Of a stretch of DNA of 64,000 nucleotides, positions 28,257-37,160 are shown piece after piece. Below the pieces are notes generated by a model, which did not search any database, was not told the DNA's origin, and saw only the letters and a program-made list of their open reading frames with translations. Made by a program: the position numbers and the translations under genes. Within the stretch, counting starts at the first letter, position 1, and each line of letters starts with the position of its first letter. The stretch comes from CAVQGZ01 sp963714455 (GTDB taxonomy: Bacteria; Actinomycetota; Actinomycetes; Jiangellales; Jiangellaceae), in assembly GCA_963714455.1 (NCBI GenBank), contig CAVQON010000017.1:258374-322373 (forward strand), read 5' to 3'.

Positions 28257-31238
28257 GTGAGTTCCCCGCCGCAGACCAGCCCGCCCGCGCCCGGGCGGTC
28301 GAGGTCCCGCGCCCTTGTGCCCACCCTGATCGTGCTGGGCGTCCTCGCCCTCCTGTTCGGCGTGTTCACGAACCTGTGGACAGAGCGCCTCTGGTTCAAC
28401 TCGACCGGGTTCGGTGAGGTCTTCACCACCCAGCTCGTGACGCAGGTCGCGCTGTTCGCGGTGTTCGGCCTGCTGACCTTCCTGGCCATCGTCGGTACCG
28501 CGATGCTGGCCTACCGCCTGCGTCCGCGCTACCGGCCGATGAGCGTCGAGCAGCAGAGCCTGGAGCGCTACCGCGAGGCCATCGAGCCGTCGCGACGCGG
28601 GATCGTGCTGATCGGCTCGGCCATCCTGGCCGTGACGTCCGGCCTGGGGGCGGCTGCGGCCTGGCAGACGTTCCTGGTGTGGTGGAACCGCACCTCGTTC
28701 GGCGAGACCGACCCGCAGTTCAACGTCGACGTCGGCTTCTACATCTTCGAGTACCCGTGGTGGCGCTTCGTCCTGTCGTTCGCGTTCGCGACAGTGATCC
28801 TGGCGCTCATCACCGCGGCCGTCGTGCACTACCTGTACGGCGGCATCCGGCTGCAGACCCCGGGGGAGAAGATCACCGGAGCGGCCATCGCCCACCTGTC
28901 GGCCCTCGCCGCGGTTCTCATGCTGCTCAAGGCGGCGGCGTACTGGCTCGACCGCTACGGCCTGGTGCTCGAAGACAGCGCCCTGTTCACCGGCGCCGGC
29001 TACACGTCGGTCAACGCGATCCTGCCGGCGAAGACGATCTTGACCTTCATCGCACTGGTCTGCGCCGCGCTGTTCATGGTCGCCGTGTTCCGCCGCACCT
29101 GGACGCTCGCCGGGCTCGGCCTGGGCCTGCTGCTGCTCTCGTCCGTGCTGCTGTCGGCCGCCTGGCCCGCGCTCGTCCAGCAGTTTCAGGTGCGACCGAG
29201 CGAGGCCGACCGTGAGAGCGAGTTCATCGAGCGCAACATCGCCGCCACCCGTGACGCGTACCTGATCGGTCGCGACCGGGTGGACATCCAGGAGTACAAC
29301 GCGGTCACCACCGCGACTGCCGGACAGCTGCGCGACGACGCCGACACGATCCCGAACATCCGTCTGCTCGATCCGTCCGTCGTCCCGCCCACCTTCCAGC
29401 AGCTGCAGCAGGTTCGTGGCTTCTACTCGTTCTCCGACCCGCTCGACGTCGTGCGCTACGAGGTGGACGGGGAGACCCGCGACATGGTCGTCGCCGTCCG
29501 CGAGATCGACCAGGCCGGCATCCCGACCGCCCAGCAGAACTGGATCAACCAGGCGACGGTCTACACGCACGGCTTCGGCTACGTCGCTGCCTTCAGCAAC
29601 CAGCGCAACGCTGACGGAAGCCCCGTGTGGGCCGAAGAAGACATTCCGCCGGTCGGCGTGCTGGGCGACTACGAGCCGCGCATCTACTTCGGCGAGAACT
29701 CGCCCGAGTACTCGATCGTCGGCGCCCCCGAGGGTCAAGACCCGGTCGAGTTCGACATCCCGACCGACGCCGCAGAAGGCGGCGGTCAGCGCAACACCTA
29801 CAGCGGCGAGGGCGGCGTGCCCGTCGGGTCGCTGTTCGAGAAGGCGCTGTTCGCAGTGAAGTTCCAGGAGGGCAACATCCTGCTCTCCAACCGGGTGAAC
29901 GCCGAGTCGAAGATTCTGTGGGACCGCGACCCCCGCCAGCGCGTGGAGAAGGTGGCGCCCTGGCTCATCGCCGACGGCGACCCCTACCCGGTGATCGTCG
30001 ACGGGCGCATCAAGTGGGTCATCGACGGCTACACGTCCGCGGCCAGCTACCCGTACTCCCAGCGCATCGGGCTCGAGGTGGCCACGAACGACTCGCGTAC
30101 GCAGCGCGAGGGCGTAGCCAACCAGCCGCAGGCGGCGATCAACTACATCCGCAACTCGGTCAAGGCGACCGTGGACGCCTACGACGGCACCGTCACGCTC
30201 TACGAGTGGGACGACAGCGACCCGATCCTGCAGGCGTGGCGGGGCGTCTTCCCCGACGCGGTCGTGGACCGCGCGGAGATCCCCGAGGACCTGCTGGTGC
30301 ACCTGCGCTACCCCGAAGACCTGTTCAAGGTGCAGCGCGGTCTGCTGGCTCGCTACCACGTCTCCGACGCCAACACGTTCTACGGTGGCCAGGACTTCTG
30401 GGAGATCCCGCCGGACCCGGCGGCCGACACCGCCGTGGCGGTACCGCCGTACTACCTCACGCTTCAGATGCCGGGCCAGGAGGAGGCCAACTTCTCGCTG
30501 ACCACCACGTTCACGCCACGAAACCGGCAGAACCTGGCCGCGTTCATGGCGGTGAACGCCGACGCGGCGAGCAGTGACTACGGCACCATCAGGGTGCTGC
30601 GACTACCCGGCTCGACGCAGGTGGACGGGCCGTCCCAGGTGGCGAACGCGTTCGAGACCGACCAGGCCATCGCGCAGGCGACGCTGCCGTTGCGCCAGTC
30701 GGGAGCGGAGACGCGCGAGGGCAACCTCCTCACGCTGCCGGTCGGCGGCGGGTTGGCATACGTCCAGCCCGTCTTCGTGGAGCGGCGAGCCGGCGACGCG
30801 TCCTTCCCGTTGCTGCGACTGGTGTTCGCCTCGTTCGGTGGCACGGTCGGCGTCGGCGACACGCTGCAAGAGGCGTTGGACGACGTGTTCCAGGGCGATG
30901 CCGGTACCGACACAGGTGAGAACGTGCCCGGTGACGGCGGCGAGCCTGACCCCGAGGGCGGTGGCGACACCGGCACGGCCGAGGAGCAGCTCGACCGAGC
31001 ACTCGTGGCTGCGCAGCAGGCGTACGACGACGCACAGGCCGCTCTGCGGGAAGGCGACTTCACCGCCTACGGCGAGGCCATCGACCGGCTGGGTCAAGCC
31101 ATCGAGCGGGCAGCACAGCTGTCTGGGACGGAAATCGAGCCGCCTGTGGTGGAGCCCGTGCCCGAGGACGGAGGGGCCGTGGAGACACCGGCTCCCGAGG
31201 ACGAGGCGACGGCGGAGACGGTCGTGTTTCGTCGATAG
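28257..31238 (+). CDS. UPF0182 family large membrane protein
   Basis: This 993-aa protein has about seven N-terminal transmembrane segments, up to residue 310, and a long extracytoplasmic domain. The conserved UPF0182 signatures are LWFNSTGFGEVF, VGFYIFEYPWWRF, and in the outer domain YPEDLFKVQR and FSLTTTFTPRNRQNLAAFM. The C-terminal tail is acidic and rich in Glu, Pro and Thr, so it is probably disordered. The homologue Rv3193c has no established function. The GTG start at 28257 follows 106 bp of non-coding DNA that separates it from the Lon-like gene. It is the last conserved core gene before the tRNA. Confidence 0.93.
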   Translation: MSSPPQTSPPAPGRSRSRALVPTLIVLGVLALLFGVFTNLWTERLWFNSTGFGEVFTTQLVTQVALFAVFGLLTFLAIVGTAMLAYRLRPRYRPMSVEQQSLERYREAIEPSRRGIVLIGSAILAVTSGLGAAAAWQTFLVWWNRTSFGETDPQFNVDVGFYIFEYPWWRFVLSFAFATVILALITAAVVHYLYGGIRLQTPGEKITGAAIAHLSALAAVLMLLKAAAYWLDRYGLVLEDSALFTGAGYTSVNAILPAKTILTFIALVCAALFMVAVFRRTWTLAGLGLGLLLLSSVLLSAAWPALVQQFQVRPSEADRESEFIERNIAATRDAYLIGRDRVDIQEYNAVTTATAGQLRDDADTIPNIRLLDPSVVPPTFQQLQQVRGFYSFSDPLDVVRYEVDGETRDMVVAVREIDQAGIPTAQQNWINQATVYTHGFGYVAAFSNQRNADGSPVWAEEDIPPVGVLGDYEPRIYFGENSPEYSIVGAPEGQDPVEFDIPTDAAEGGGQRNTYSGEGGVPVGSLFEKALFAVKFQEGNILLSNRVNAESKILWDRDPRQRVEKVAPWLIADGDPYPVIVDGRIKWVIDGYTSAASYPYSQRIGLEVATNDSRTQREGVANQPQAAINYIRNSVKATVDAYDGTVTLYEWDDSDPILQAWRGVFPDAVVDRAEIPEDLLVHLRYPEDLFKVQRGLLARYHVSDANTFYGGQDFWEIPPDPAADTAVAVPPYYLTLQMPGQEEANFSLTTTFTPRNRQNLAAFMAVNADAASSDYGTIRVLRLPGSTQVDGPSQVANAFETDQAIAQATLPLRQSGAETREGNLLTLPVGGGLAYVQPVFVERRAGDASFPLLRLVFASFGGTVGVGDTLQEALDDVFQGDAGTDTGENVPGDGGEPDPEGGGDTGTAEEQLDRALVAAQQAYDDAQAALREGDFTAYGEAIDRLGQAIERAAQLSGTEIEPPVVEPVPEDGGAVETPAPEDEATAETVVFRR

Positions 31239-31322
31239 CGGGTCGCTCTCGAGCGGCGTGCGATTTGGCGGGTCCTGGGCGGTCGCGTAGACTCAGACCC
31301 ATCAAGCGCACGCCGCTTGCGC

Positions 31323-31399
31323 CGCGGGGTGGAGCAGTTCGGTAGCTCGCTGGGCTCATAACCCAGAGGTCGCAGGTTCAAATCCTGCCCCCGCTACCA
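31323..31399 (+). tRNA. tRNA-fMet (initiator, CAT anticodon)
   Basis: This is a complete 77-base cloverleaf including the encoded CCA. The acceptor cgcgggg pairs with ccccgct except for the first base pair (C1-U72). The D arm is gagc/gctc. The anticodon arm is ctggg-ctcataa-cccag with anticodon CAT, and the T arm is gcagg/cctgc. The three consecutive G-C pairs in the anticodon stem and the mismatched first pair are initiator hallmarks. The 3' half recurs in decayed form at 31568, and the accessory region starts just behind the gene. Confidence 0.95.
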
Positions 31400-31408
31400 G
31401 AGAAAGTG

Positions 31409-31455
31409 CAGGTCAAGGGCCTGGTCACCGGAAACGGGACCAGGCCCTTGACCTG
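31409..31455 (+). terminator. 18-bp perfect hairpin after tRNA-fMet
   Basis: The arms caggtcaagggcctggtc (31409-31426) and gaccaggcccttgacctg (31438-31455) are exact reverse complements around an 11-base loop. It starts 10 bases after the CCA end and is followed by two copies of tcttgacctg. It is most likely the tRNA terminator. Confidence 0.75.
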
Positions 31456-31567
31456 TCTTGACCTGTCTTGACCGCAGTCGGACCGCAGCCGGACGGCGCC
31501 AAAGGCGCGCGGGCTGTGGCGTTCGTGCAGGTCAACGCCCTCCACGGTGCGAGCGCGTTGTCGTAGC

Positions 31568-31607
31568 AACCCAGAGGTCGCAGGGTCCGATCCTGCGCCC
31601 GCGATCA
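31568..31607 (+). repeat. Decayed second copy of the tRNA-fMet 3' end
   Basis: Seventeen bases (aacccagaggtcgcagg, 31568-31584) are identical to tRNA positions 31360-31376. Most of the next 23 bases also match the T arm and acceptor with scattered changes. The similarity even resumes beyond the CCA (gagaacgcacaggtca against gagaaagtgcaggtca). The 5' half is absent, so it is not a gene. It looks like an old attachment-site or duplication scar at the edge of the accessory block. Confidence 0.8.
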
Positions 31608-31800
31608 AGGGCCCCCGCGAACGAGAACGCACAGGTCAGCAGCCCAGTGCCGGTGGCGCGCCGTGGTCGTACGAACATCGACGCGAGTCTTCGCGTCACG
31701 GGCTCGGGTGCCGCCGCGAGATGGTCGGGCCCCTGAACGGCCGCGGCAGCGGATGGCAGCAATGCGGCCACAAGCGGACGTTCGCCGCCGGCCTCGGCGG

Positions 31801-31990
31801 TGCTGCAGACGCGACGGGGACTCCTGCCTCTGGCGGGGTAGGGGTGGGTGTCCGTGGTGGCGTGGCTCATCGTGGGCCTCAGCATCGTCCTGCCGCGCCG
31901 GCTGTCACACGGGGACACAGCGATGGCATCGGCAGCGGGCGACACGCCGCGTCGCCGAGGCAAGCGAACACCTCAGATCGGACACGCACT
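31801..31990. repeat. Left imperfect repeat flanking the sugar-lactone oxidase gene
   Basis: Two segments here, at 31801-31841 and 31951-31990, are each about 80-85% identical and in the same orientation to 33449-33490 and 33692-33730, on the other side of the oxidase gene. The best conserved part is agcgaacacct. No reliable gene was seen in 31456-32005 beyond these repeats, the tRNA remnant and the hairpin. Confidence 0.6.
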
Positions 31991-32005
31991 CATCGGAGAT
32001 GCCCA

Positions 32006-33319
32006 CTAGTTGTCGCCGAGTACGCGGTCGGTGAAGGCGTTGCAGAGCACTCCGGCCGGGTCGAGACGACGCCTGAGCGCGTTGAAGTCGGCGAAGCGTG
32101 GGAGGACGGCTGCGAGGTAGTCCCGGTCGGCGGTGAACGTCTTGCCCCAGTGGGGTCGCCCACCGCACTCATGCAGCATCGCCTCAGCGGCCCGCGTGTA
32201 GGGATCCTCGCTGCGGATGTCTTGCGAGTAGGCGCCGAGCCAGCACGTGTCGCGCTGGTAGGCGGGGGACAGCCAGATGTCATCGGCGGCGGAGAAGCGA
32301 AGCTCTTGGATGAAGGCGATGGGGTGACCCCCGTTGCGGACGAGGTGCTCGAGGCGTGCGAACGCTTCGGCCCCGTCTGCCAGCGGTAGGCCGTACTCGA
32401 TCTCGCCGTGCGCTGGCGGAACCGGCAGCCCCAGGATGTCGCGCGCCGGGCCGATACGCGTACGCCCGGACAGGTAGGCCGCGCCGACCAAGCGCATCAC
32501 CGGTGGGGCCGCGATGTCGAAGCTGCGTGTCGTCGCGAGCAGGCCGCGCAACAGGTACTTGTTGACGATCGTCTCGTCAACCCAGCCCGTCACCGCCGAG
32601 AGGGTGGGTGCCTCGTCCGTGGGCCAGTACCGGAAGACCAACGCCTTGCCGGTGTGCGGGACCAGCCAAAGCTTGACGAATGGCGCGCTTGTCCGGATGG
32701 CCTCGAGGTCTCGCACCGCATCAGACGCATCGACCGGCTCGACCTCCTCGCGCAGCACGAAGTCCGGCACGACCCGCAGCGTCATCTCGGTGATGACACC
32801 GAGCGCACCGAGGCCCACTCGGGCCGCGTCGAACAGATCCCGGGACTGCGGGTCGGTGTCGTCGCTGGATACCGCGCGCACCATGCCGTCGGGGGTGACC
32901 AGTCGTAGCGCGGTGACCAGCGCGCTCAGGCAACCCTGCCCCGGGGCGCTTCCATGGGTGCCGGTTGCCGTGGCACCGGCGATGCTTTGCTCCGCGATGG
33001 ATCCCCGGACCGGCAGCGACAGCCCTCGTTCTCCCAGCAGTCGCATCAGCTCCTTCAGCCGGGTTCCAGCACCCACCCGGATCGTCCCAACCTCGGCATC
33101 GACGGCCAGGACCCCCTGCATCTGATCCAACCGCAGCACAACCCCGTCGGTGAGTTGCGCGCCGCTCCAGGAATGTGAAGCCCCGATGGGCTTCACCCGC
33201 CGCCCGTTGGCTGCGGCCTCGGCCAGGATGTCCGCGACCTGTTCCTCCGACGCCGGCCGCAGGACCGCCTCGGGGCGGCTGGCCCTACTACCCGCCCAGG
33301 TCGCGATGGTTGACGGCAT
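32006..33319 (-). CDS. FAD-linked sugar-1,4-lactone oxidase (VAO family)
   Basis: This 437-aa flavoprotein resembles D-arabinono-1,4-lactone and L-gulonolactone oxidases, which oxidise sugar lactones to ascorbate-like products with release of H2O2. The FAD-binding PCMH domain has VKPIGASHSWSG near residue 50, where the His may bind FAD covalently. ATATGTHGSAPGQG lies near residue 115, followed by GLGALGVITEMTL. The C-terminal ALO domain ends with the family HWGK motif (GGRPHWGKTF) and a LDPAGVLCN stretch. ATG 33319 gives the normal family length. Longer readings run through a repeat. It sits alone between two imperfect direct repeats, which suggests it arrived as a cassette. Confidence 0.88.
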   Translation of the reverse strand: MPSTIATWAGSRASRPEAVLRPASEEQVADILAEAAANGRRVKPIGASHSWSGAQLTDGVVLRLDQMQGVLAVDAEVGTIRVGAGTRLKELMRLLGERGLSLPVRGSIAEQSIAGATATGTHGSAPGQGCLSALVTALRLVTPDGMVRAVSSDDTDPQSRDLFDAARVGLGALGVITEMTLRVVPDFVLREEVEPVDASDAVRDLEAIRTSAPFVKLWLVPHTGKALVFRYWPTDEAPTLSAVTGWVDETIVNKYLLRGLLATTRSFDIAAPPVMRLVGAAYLSGRTRIGPARDILGLPVPPAHGEIEYGLPLADGAEAFARLEHLVRNGGHPIAFIQELRFSAADDIWLSPAYQRDTCWLGAYSQDIRSEDPYTRAAEAMLHECGGRPHWGKTFTADRDYLAAVLPRFADFNALRRRLDPAGVLCNAFTDRVLGDN

Positions 33320-33448
33320 ACGCCCCCGCCGCTCACAGCGCCTGCCCGCGACAGCACGGGCGATCCTCGGCGCCTGCTCGCTCGCCGCCGAGCGAGCGTA
33401 ACGCCCCGCCAGCGACAGAAGCGTGCGGATATCGCCGGGCCTCGCGAG

Positions 33449-33730
33449 TGCTGCGGACGGGACTGGGGACTCCAGCTTCTGGCGGAGTAGCCCGACGAGG
33501 CGTATGGCATGGGTGAAGCCTCGGGAAGGGGAATCGTGGTGAACGACGTGATGGGAATGGCTCCCCGCGACGCAGGCCACCCGGCGCCCGCCTCGTCTGT
33601 CATCGCCATGGGGTTCCTGCTGACGAGGGTTCGGTTCGCGGTGCTCTGGCTCGTCGTTGCATGCGGGTTGGCCGGGCAGGCCACACACAGCGTCGTGGAG
33701 GCTAGCGAACACCTCGGATCGAAACGCACT
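33449..33730. repeat. Right imperfect repeat flanking the sugar-lactone oxidase gene
   Basis: This is the partner of the repeat at 31801-31990. Conserved blocks are tgctgc...ctggcggagtag at 33449-33490 and gtcgtggaggctagcgaac...cgcact at 33692-33730. The copy is longer than the left one because the blocks are further apart. Confidence 0.6.
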
Positions 33731-33769
33731 GCTCGCGGCCAGACGCGGGCGTTCGATCAGCTCCGGTGA
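33509..33769 (+). CDS. Uncertain small protein with one hydrophobic segment
   Basis: This is an 86-codon frame within the right repeat. It contains a single hydrophobic stretch (FLLTRVRFAVLWLVVACGLA). No ribosome-binding site convinces and no family was recognised. The similar left repeat does not preserve the frame, which argues against it being a conserved gene. Confidence 0.2.
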   Translation: MGEASGRGIVVNDVMGMAPRDAGHPAPASSVIAMGFLLTRVRFAVLWLVVACGLAGQATHSVVEASEHLGSKRTARGQTRAFDQLR

Positions 33770-33949
33770 TGCGTCTCTTGCGGCGGAGTGACGCACCATG
33801 GGAAGGCCCTCACAGCGGCAAAGGCATGCGCTTCTCGCTACCCCATCTCGTGTGTGCGGATCTTGTGTGGTCGTGGGCATGGTCATGCCGGCCCGTGCAG
33901 TGCAGGCTTCGGTTGCCAGAGACGTACCGGGTCGTCGCTGGGGGTCACG

Positions 33950-34186
33950 ATGAGTCGCCCAGCCATTGACGTCACGACCGCGCTGTCACGGTGGATGTCT
34001 CCGATGTCCGGCTGGCTGCTGCCGACATCTAGCGGGGCCGGTTCTGCGGAGCGTCGCTTCTATGCGTTGTGGCGGCTCGCGTACCTGATCGGTGCACTCT
34101 CGCTGGTCGCCTTCGTCGTGGGCCAGGTCGCGCTCCACGACCAGGTGATGCCGACGTCCGATTCGACGGCGAGCGTGACCGGCTGA
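33950..34186 (+). CDS. Hypothetical single-pass membrane protein, 78 aa
   Basis: The ATG at 33950 has a GGGGGT site 5 bases upstream. The 78-aa product has a soluble N-terminus and one clear transmembrane helix near residues 44-62 (LAYLIGALSLVAFVVGQVAL), with a polar tail. No family was recognised. It precedes the CHRD protein by 182 bp on the same strand. Confidence 0.45.
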   Translation: MSRPAIDVTTALSRWMSPMSGWLLPTSSGAGSAERRFYALWRLAYLIGALSLVAFVVGQVALHDQVMPTSDSTASVTG

Positions 34187-34368
34187 CCCAGCCGAGCGCC
34201 TGGACACCCCTGGTGGTTGGCGATGACGGTCATGGCCGGTCCGGGTGAGAGGTGACTGCGCTGCCCTGGATCGGTTTGGGGGACGCCTGCCTGGGCTCGC
34301 CGCGCTTGGTCGGCCGCGGTGGGACACGCTTTCGGTTCTATCCGGTCGCCGATTGTTAGGGACAGACA

Positions 34369-34851
34369 ATGATCAAGAGGTTCTCTGCAGTTGCTGCTAC
34401 GGCGGCTGTTGCCCTGGTCGGTACTGCCGGCGGGGCCGTTGCAGGCCCGGGCGGGGCCGCGGGCGGCCAGCCGTTCGACGTGGACCTCGTCGCGGAAGAG
34501 GAGGTCGCGCCGTTTGTTGGCGTCGAGGGTGCCTCGGGCGAGGGCGTTGTGCGCTTCAACCGGGGGCAGGAGCGCATCTGCGCTGACATCGCGATCGACA
34601 ACTTCACACCCGTGCTCGCGCACATCCATGTCGGGGCGGCGGGCACGAACGGGGGCGTGGTCGTGGACCTCACTCCGCTGATCACGGCGTCTGGTGACAT
34701 CGTCGGCTGCGTCGACGCCGAGCGGTCGCTGGTCAAGCAGATCAGCAAGAACCCCGAGGACTACTACGTCAACACCCACGCGGACCTTCCGCCATCCGTC
34801 CCTGGCGGCTCAGCCGGGTTCTTCGACGGCATTCGCGGCCAACTGGCCTGA
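34369..34851 (+). CDS. Secreted CHRD-domain protein
   Basis: This 160-aa exported protein has a Sec signal peptide (MIKRFSAVAATAAVALVGTA...GAVAG) followed by a CHRD domain. CHRD is a beta-barrel-like fold also found in chordin and many bacterial surface proteins. The diagnostic end of the domain is clear: DYYVNTHADLPPSVPGGSAG and RGQLA at the C-terminus, with AHIHVGAAGTNG in the middle. Two cysteines may form a disulfide. The domain has no known enzymatic activity. A short GC hairpin about 60 bp downstream may end the transcript. Confidence 0.88.
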   Translation: MIKRFSAVAATAAVALVGTAGGAVAGPGGAAGGQPFDVDLVAEEEVAPFVGVEGASGEGVVRFNRGQERICADIAIDNFTPVLAHIHVGAAGTNGGVVVDLTPLITASGDIVGCVDAERSLVKQISKNPEDYYVNTHADLPPSVPGGSAGFFDGIRGQLA

Positions 34852-35393
34852 TGCCGCGTCGAGGGTCTGATGCCGTCAAGGAGTCCGCATTGGCGAGCGG
34901 TCGGCCCTCGGGGCCTTCTTGCGGTCGTAGCTGCTTCCGTACCCAGGGCGTGGGCGTGATGCTCGTCGACACGTACGGCGAGTGACCGAGGTGTCGGTCC
35001 TTGGTGATGCGCAGAGCTGCCAGGGGGATGCCGGGTCGGTCAGCAGGCGGGTGGAGCGAGCGGCCGCAGCCGGTGGGGCGACGGTGCTCCAGGCGGCGAC
35101 GGGAGGTCCTGACTGGGCATGGACGTCTCGGACGCTCTCACGCAGGTGCACGTCGTGTCGCACGCTCGGGTCGGTGACGCGGTAGGACGGCACGTTCACC
35201 TCGTGCAGGGAGGCTCGTGTCTCGGAACCGCGTATGCGTTGCGGGCACGTTGACCCACGAAATGGCCTCGCGGCTCGTCGACAGCGAGGGGGCAACTGCA
35301 CGAATCGAGGACGACGGCCTTGACCCGGATCGAGGTGCAGTTCGTGCCACTACGAGCGGGTCTGCGCCGAGCCCTGCTTCAGGCAGTAGGGCC
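34852..35393. other. Gap without a convincing gene
   Basis: Short open frames exist on both strands, but none has a ribosome-binding site together with recognisable protein character. A weak hairpin (ggccc/gggcc) lies at about 34909-34925. The sequence may be a decayed gene. Confidence 0.5.
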
Positions 35394-35852
35394 TCAGGTC
35401 AGGGACGCACAGACGTCGAACGTGCGGCCGACGTGATTGCCGTCGGCGTCGATGCGGCCGATGGCGCCCAGTAGGGCCGTGGCGCGTCCGCTCGTGCTGT
35501 CGACGGTGGCGAGCTCCGGGCCGCTGTACTTGTCCATGCTGCGTTCCCGGATGGTGGCCGTGGCACCGGTGGAGGTGGTGACGTCGATGGTGAAGTTGAA
35601 CCAGCCCTGGCCACGTACCGCATCGCCGTCGGCGTTGCGGAACTGGACGAACCTGATCGTGCCGTCTCCGGTGATCTCGGTGACCTCAACACCGCAGCTG
35701 TCCTCGATGGACGTCTTGACCTCGCTGAGGAGGTCGTCCCCGACGGGGAAGGGACCGAACTTGACTGGGGGGACCGCGGCAGCGGGGTATGTCCCGGCTG
35801 CCAGGACAGCAAGCGCGGTGGCGACGGCGGCGCAGACACGACGGGGACTCAT
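35394..35852 (-). CDS. Secreted hypothetical protein, 152 aa
   Basis: The ATG at 35852 has GGAGG 6 bases upstream. The product has a signal peptide (MSPRRVCAAVATALAVLAAG, cleavage near TYPAAA) and a mature domain of about 125 residues rich in beta structure. It contains SIEDSCGVEVTEITGDGTI and a C-terminal FDVCASL, so one disulfide is likely. No family was recognised. It is 117 bp downstream of the LuxR-type regulator, on the same strand. Confidence 0.65.
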   Translation of the reverse strand: MSPRRVCAAVATALAVLAAGTYPAAAVPPVKFGPFPVGDDLLSEVKTSIEDSCGVEVTEITGDGTIRFVQFRNADGDAVRGQGWFNFTIDVTTSTGATATIRERSMDKYSGPELATVDSTSGRATALLGAIGRIDADGNHVGRTFDVCASLT

Positions 35853-35969
35853 CAGGACCTCCAGTTGGGGCGGGATCAGGACCTCCGACACTGTCTCGCT
35901 GCAGCGTCGCGAACCTCTAGTAGACGTTCGCCGTAAGCCGCCGGTGCCCTGCGCACCCGCTCGTGCCGC

Positions 35970-36686
35970 TCAGTCGAGCAGATCGGCAGTCAGCCGGACG
36001 ACCTGCGCTCGGTTGCGCGCCCCCGTTCTCACATAGATCCGCTCGAGGTGCTTGCCGATCGTGGCCTCGCTGACTCCGAGTCGTCGAGCCATCTGGGCAT
36101 CGGTGTAACCGTCCCGCACCAGGCGCAGTATCTGCCTGTGCCGGGGAGTGAGTGCTGGGGATGACAGTCGTCGTACCGCGGCATCCACGTGCGGGCGCAG
36201 CAGCTGAAGCACCAGATGGTCCCGGTCGGTGAACGCCGGCCCCGGCCCTCGCGACCACACGACGATGTTGACCTGCGAGTCCGGGTGGGACAGCTCCATG
36301 CCCATCTCGTGGCGCACCCCTGCCGGCCGCCAGGCCTCCTCCCACAGCCACGTGCGCTCGAGCTGTTGCTGGGTCAGCACGTCGCTGACGGCAACCACCG
36401 GACCGAAACGACAACTCATCACCGGGTGCTCGGGTAGGTGATCCAACCACGGCCCCAACGGGGCACGCTTCGGCGGACCCGTCAGCGACGCCCCCACGAG
36501 GGCCCGCTCGTGCAGGCGGGGTGACACATCGAACCAGTCCCAGAAGACGACCTCTGCCGGGACCAGGCGAACCAGAGCATCCAACACCTGGGCGAGCCGG
36601 GTGTCGTCGCATGATGCCTCATCACAGGCACCAGCAGCGTCCATCAGGCGACGCAGATCCGCCTCGCCGAGCACCACATCACCCAC
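35970..36686 (-). CDS. LuxR-type HTH transcriptional regulator
   Basis: This 238-aa protein has a C-terminal LuxR/NarL helix-turn-helix: LTPRHRQILRLVRDGYTDAQ, then RRLGVSEATIGKHLERIYVR at about residues 175-225. The N-terminal 170 residues are not a receiver domain. They look like the helical/GAF-like sensor seen in many actinobacterial orphan LuxR proteins, and a WDWFDVSPRLHE segment occurs there. GTG 36686 follows a good GGGAGGTGG site. Neighbours on both sides encode small secreted proteins that are candidate targets. Confidence 0.87.
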   Translation of the reverse strand: MGDVVLGEADLRRLMDAAGACDEASCDDTRLAQVLDALVRLVPAEVVFWDWFDVSPRLHERALVGASLTGPPKRAPLGPWLDHLPEHPVMSCRFGPVVAVSDVLTQQQLERTWLWEEAWRPAGVRHEMGMELSHPDSQVNIVVWSRGPGPAFTDRDHLVLQLLRPHVDAAVRRLSSPALTPRHRQILRLVRDGYTDAQMARRLGVSEATIGKHLERIYVRTGARNRAQVVRLTADLLD

Positions 36687-37160
36687 GGGTCCACCTCCCG
36701 ATAGCAGCAGGTCACGGAGCCGTGGGCGCAATGCTAGCCAGCAGGCGGACCGGACGTCGGCCGCAGCGAGTGTCGCGATCCCCCGTCCACCGGACGGGTG
36801 GCTTGTCGGTCGTTGGCCGCCGCTGTCCCTGGACCGCGCTGATGCTGCGAATGCGACCCGGGCTGCCCGAGCGGGGAACCCACGACTACCGCGCTGCACG
36901 CCACCTCGACCCTGGCCGCGGCGCTGAACATGCGCCCGGGAAGGTCACCACGACCCCGCAATCCGCGGCACCGCCACAAGGAACCCGTCCACGCGTGCGG
37001 GTCAGGTCACCGAGCACCGGTGGGGCGCGGGGAGTAGCGGCCGGTGGCGTAAGACTTCGGTAGCCGGACCGTAATGGTGGCGTTCTGGCAACTGGAGTCG
37101 GCGGGCGGTTGTGTCGAGGTGCGTCGCGATTCCCGCGCGCACCGACCCAGAGGAGGACCC
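36687..37160. other. Gap upstream of the LuxR-type gene
   Basis: This stretch separates divergent genes and should contain their promoters. Several Arg/Pro-rich short frames on the plus strand lack ribosome-binding sites. No repeat, tRNA or homologous fragment was recognised. Confidence 0.5.

Noticed and set aside
28092..30359. A 755-codon minus-strand frame over the UPF0182 gene
   Set aside because: It has shadow composition (Arg/Asp/Val/Gln-rich) opposite a strongly conserved membrane protein.
31568..31607. A second tRNA-Met gene
   Set aside because: Only the 3' half is present, the T arm has mismatches, and there is no anticodon or acceptor 5' strand.
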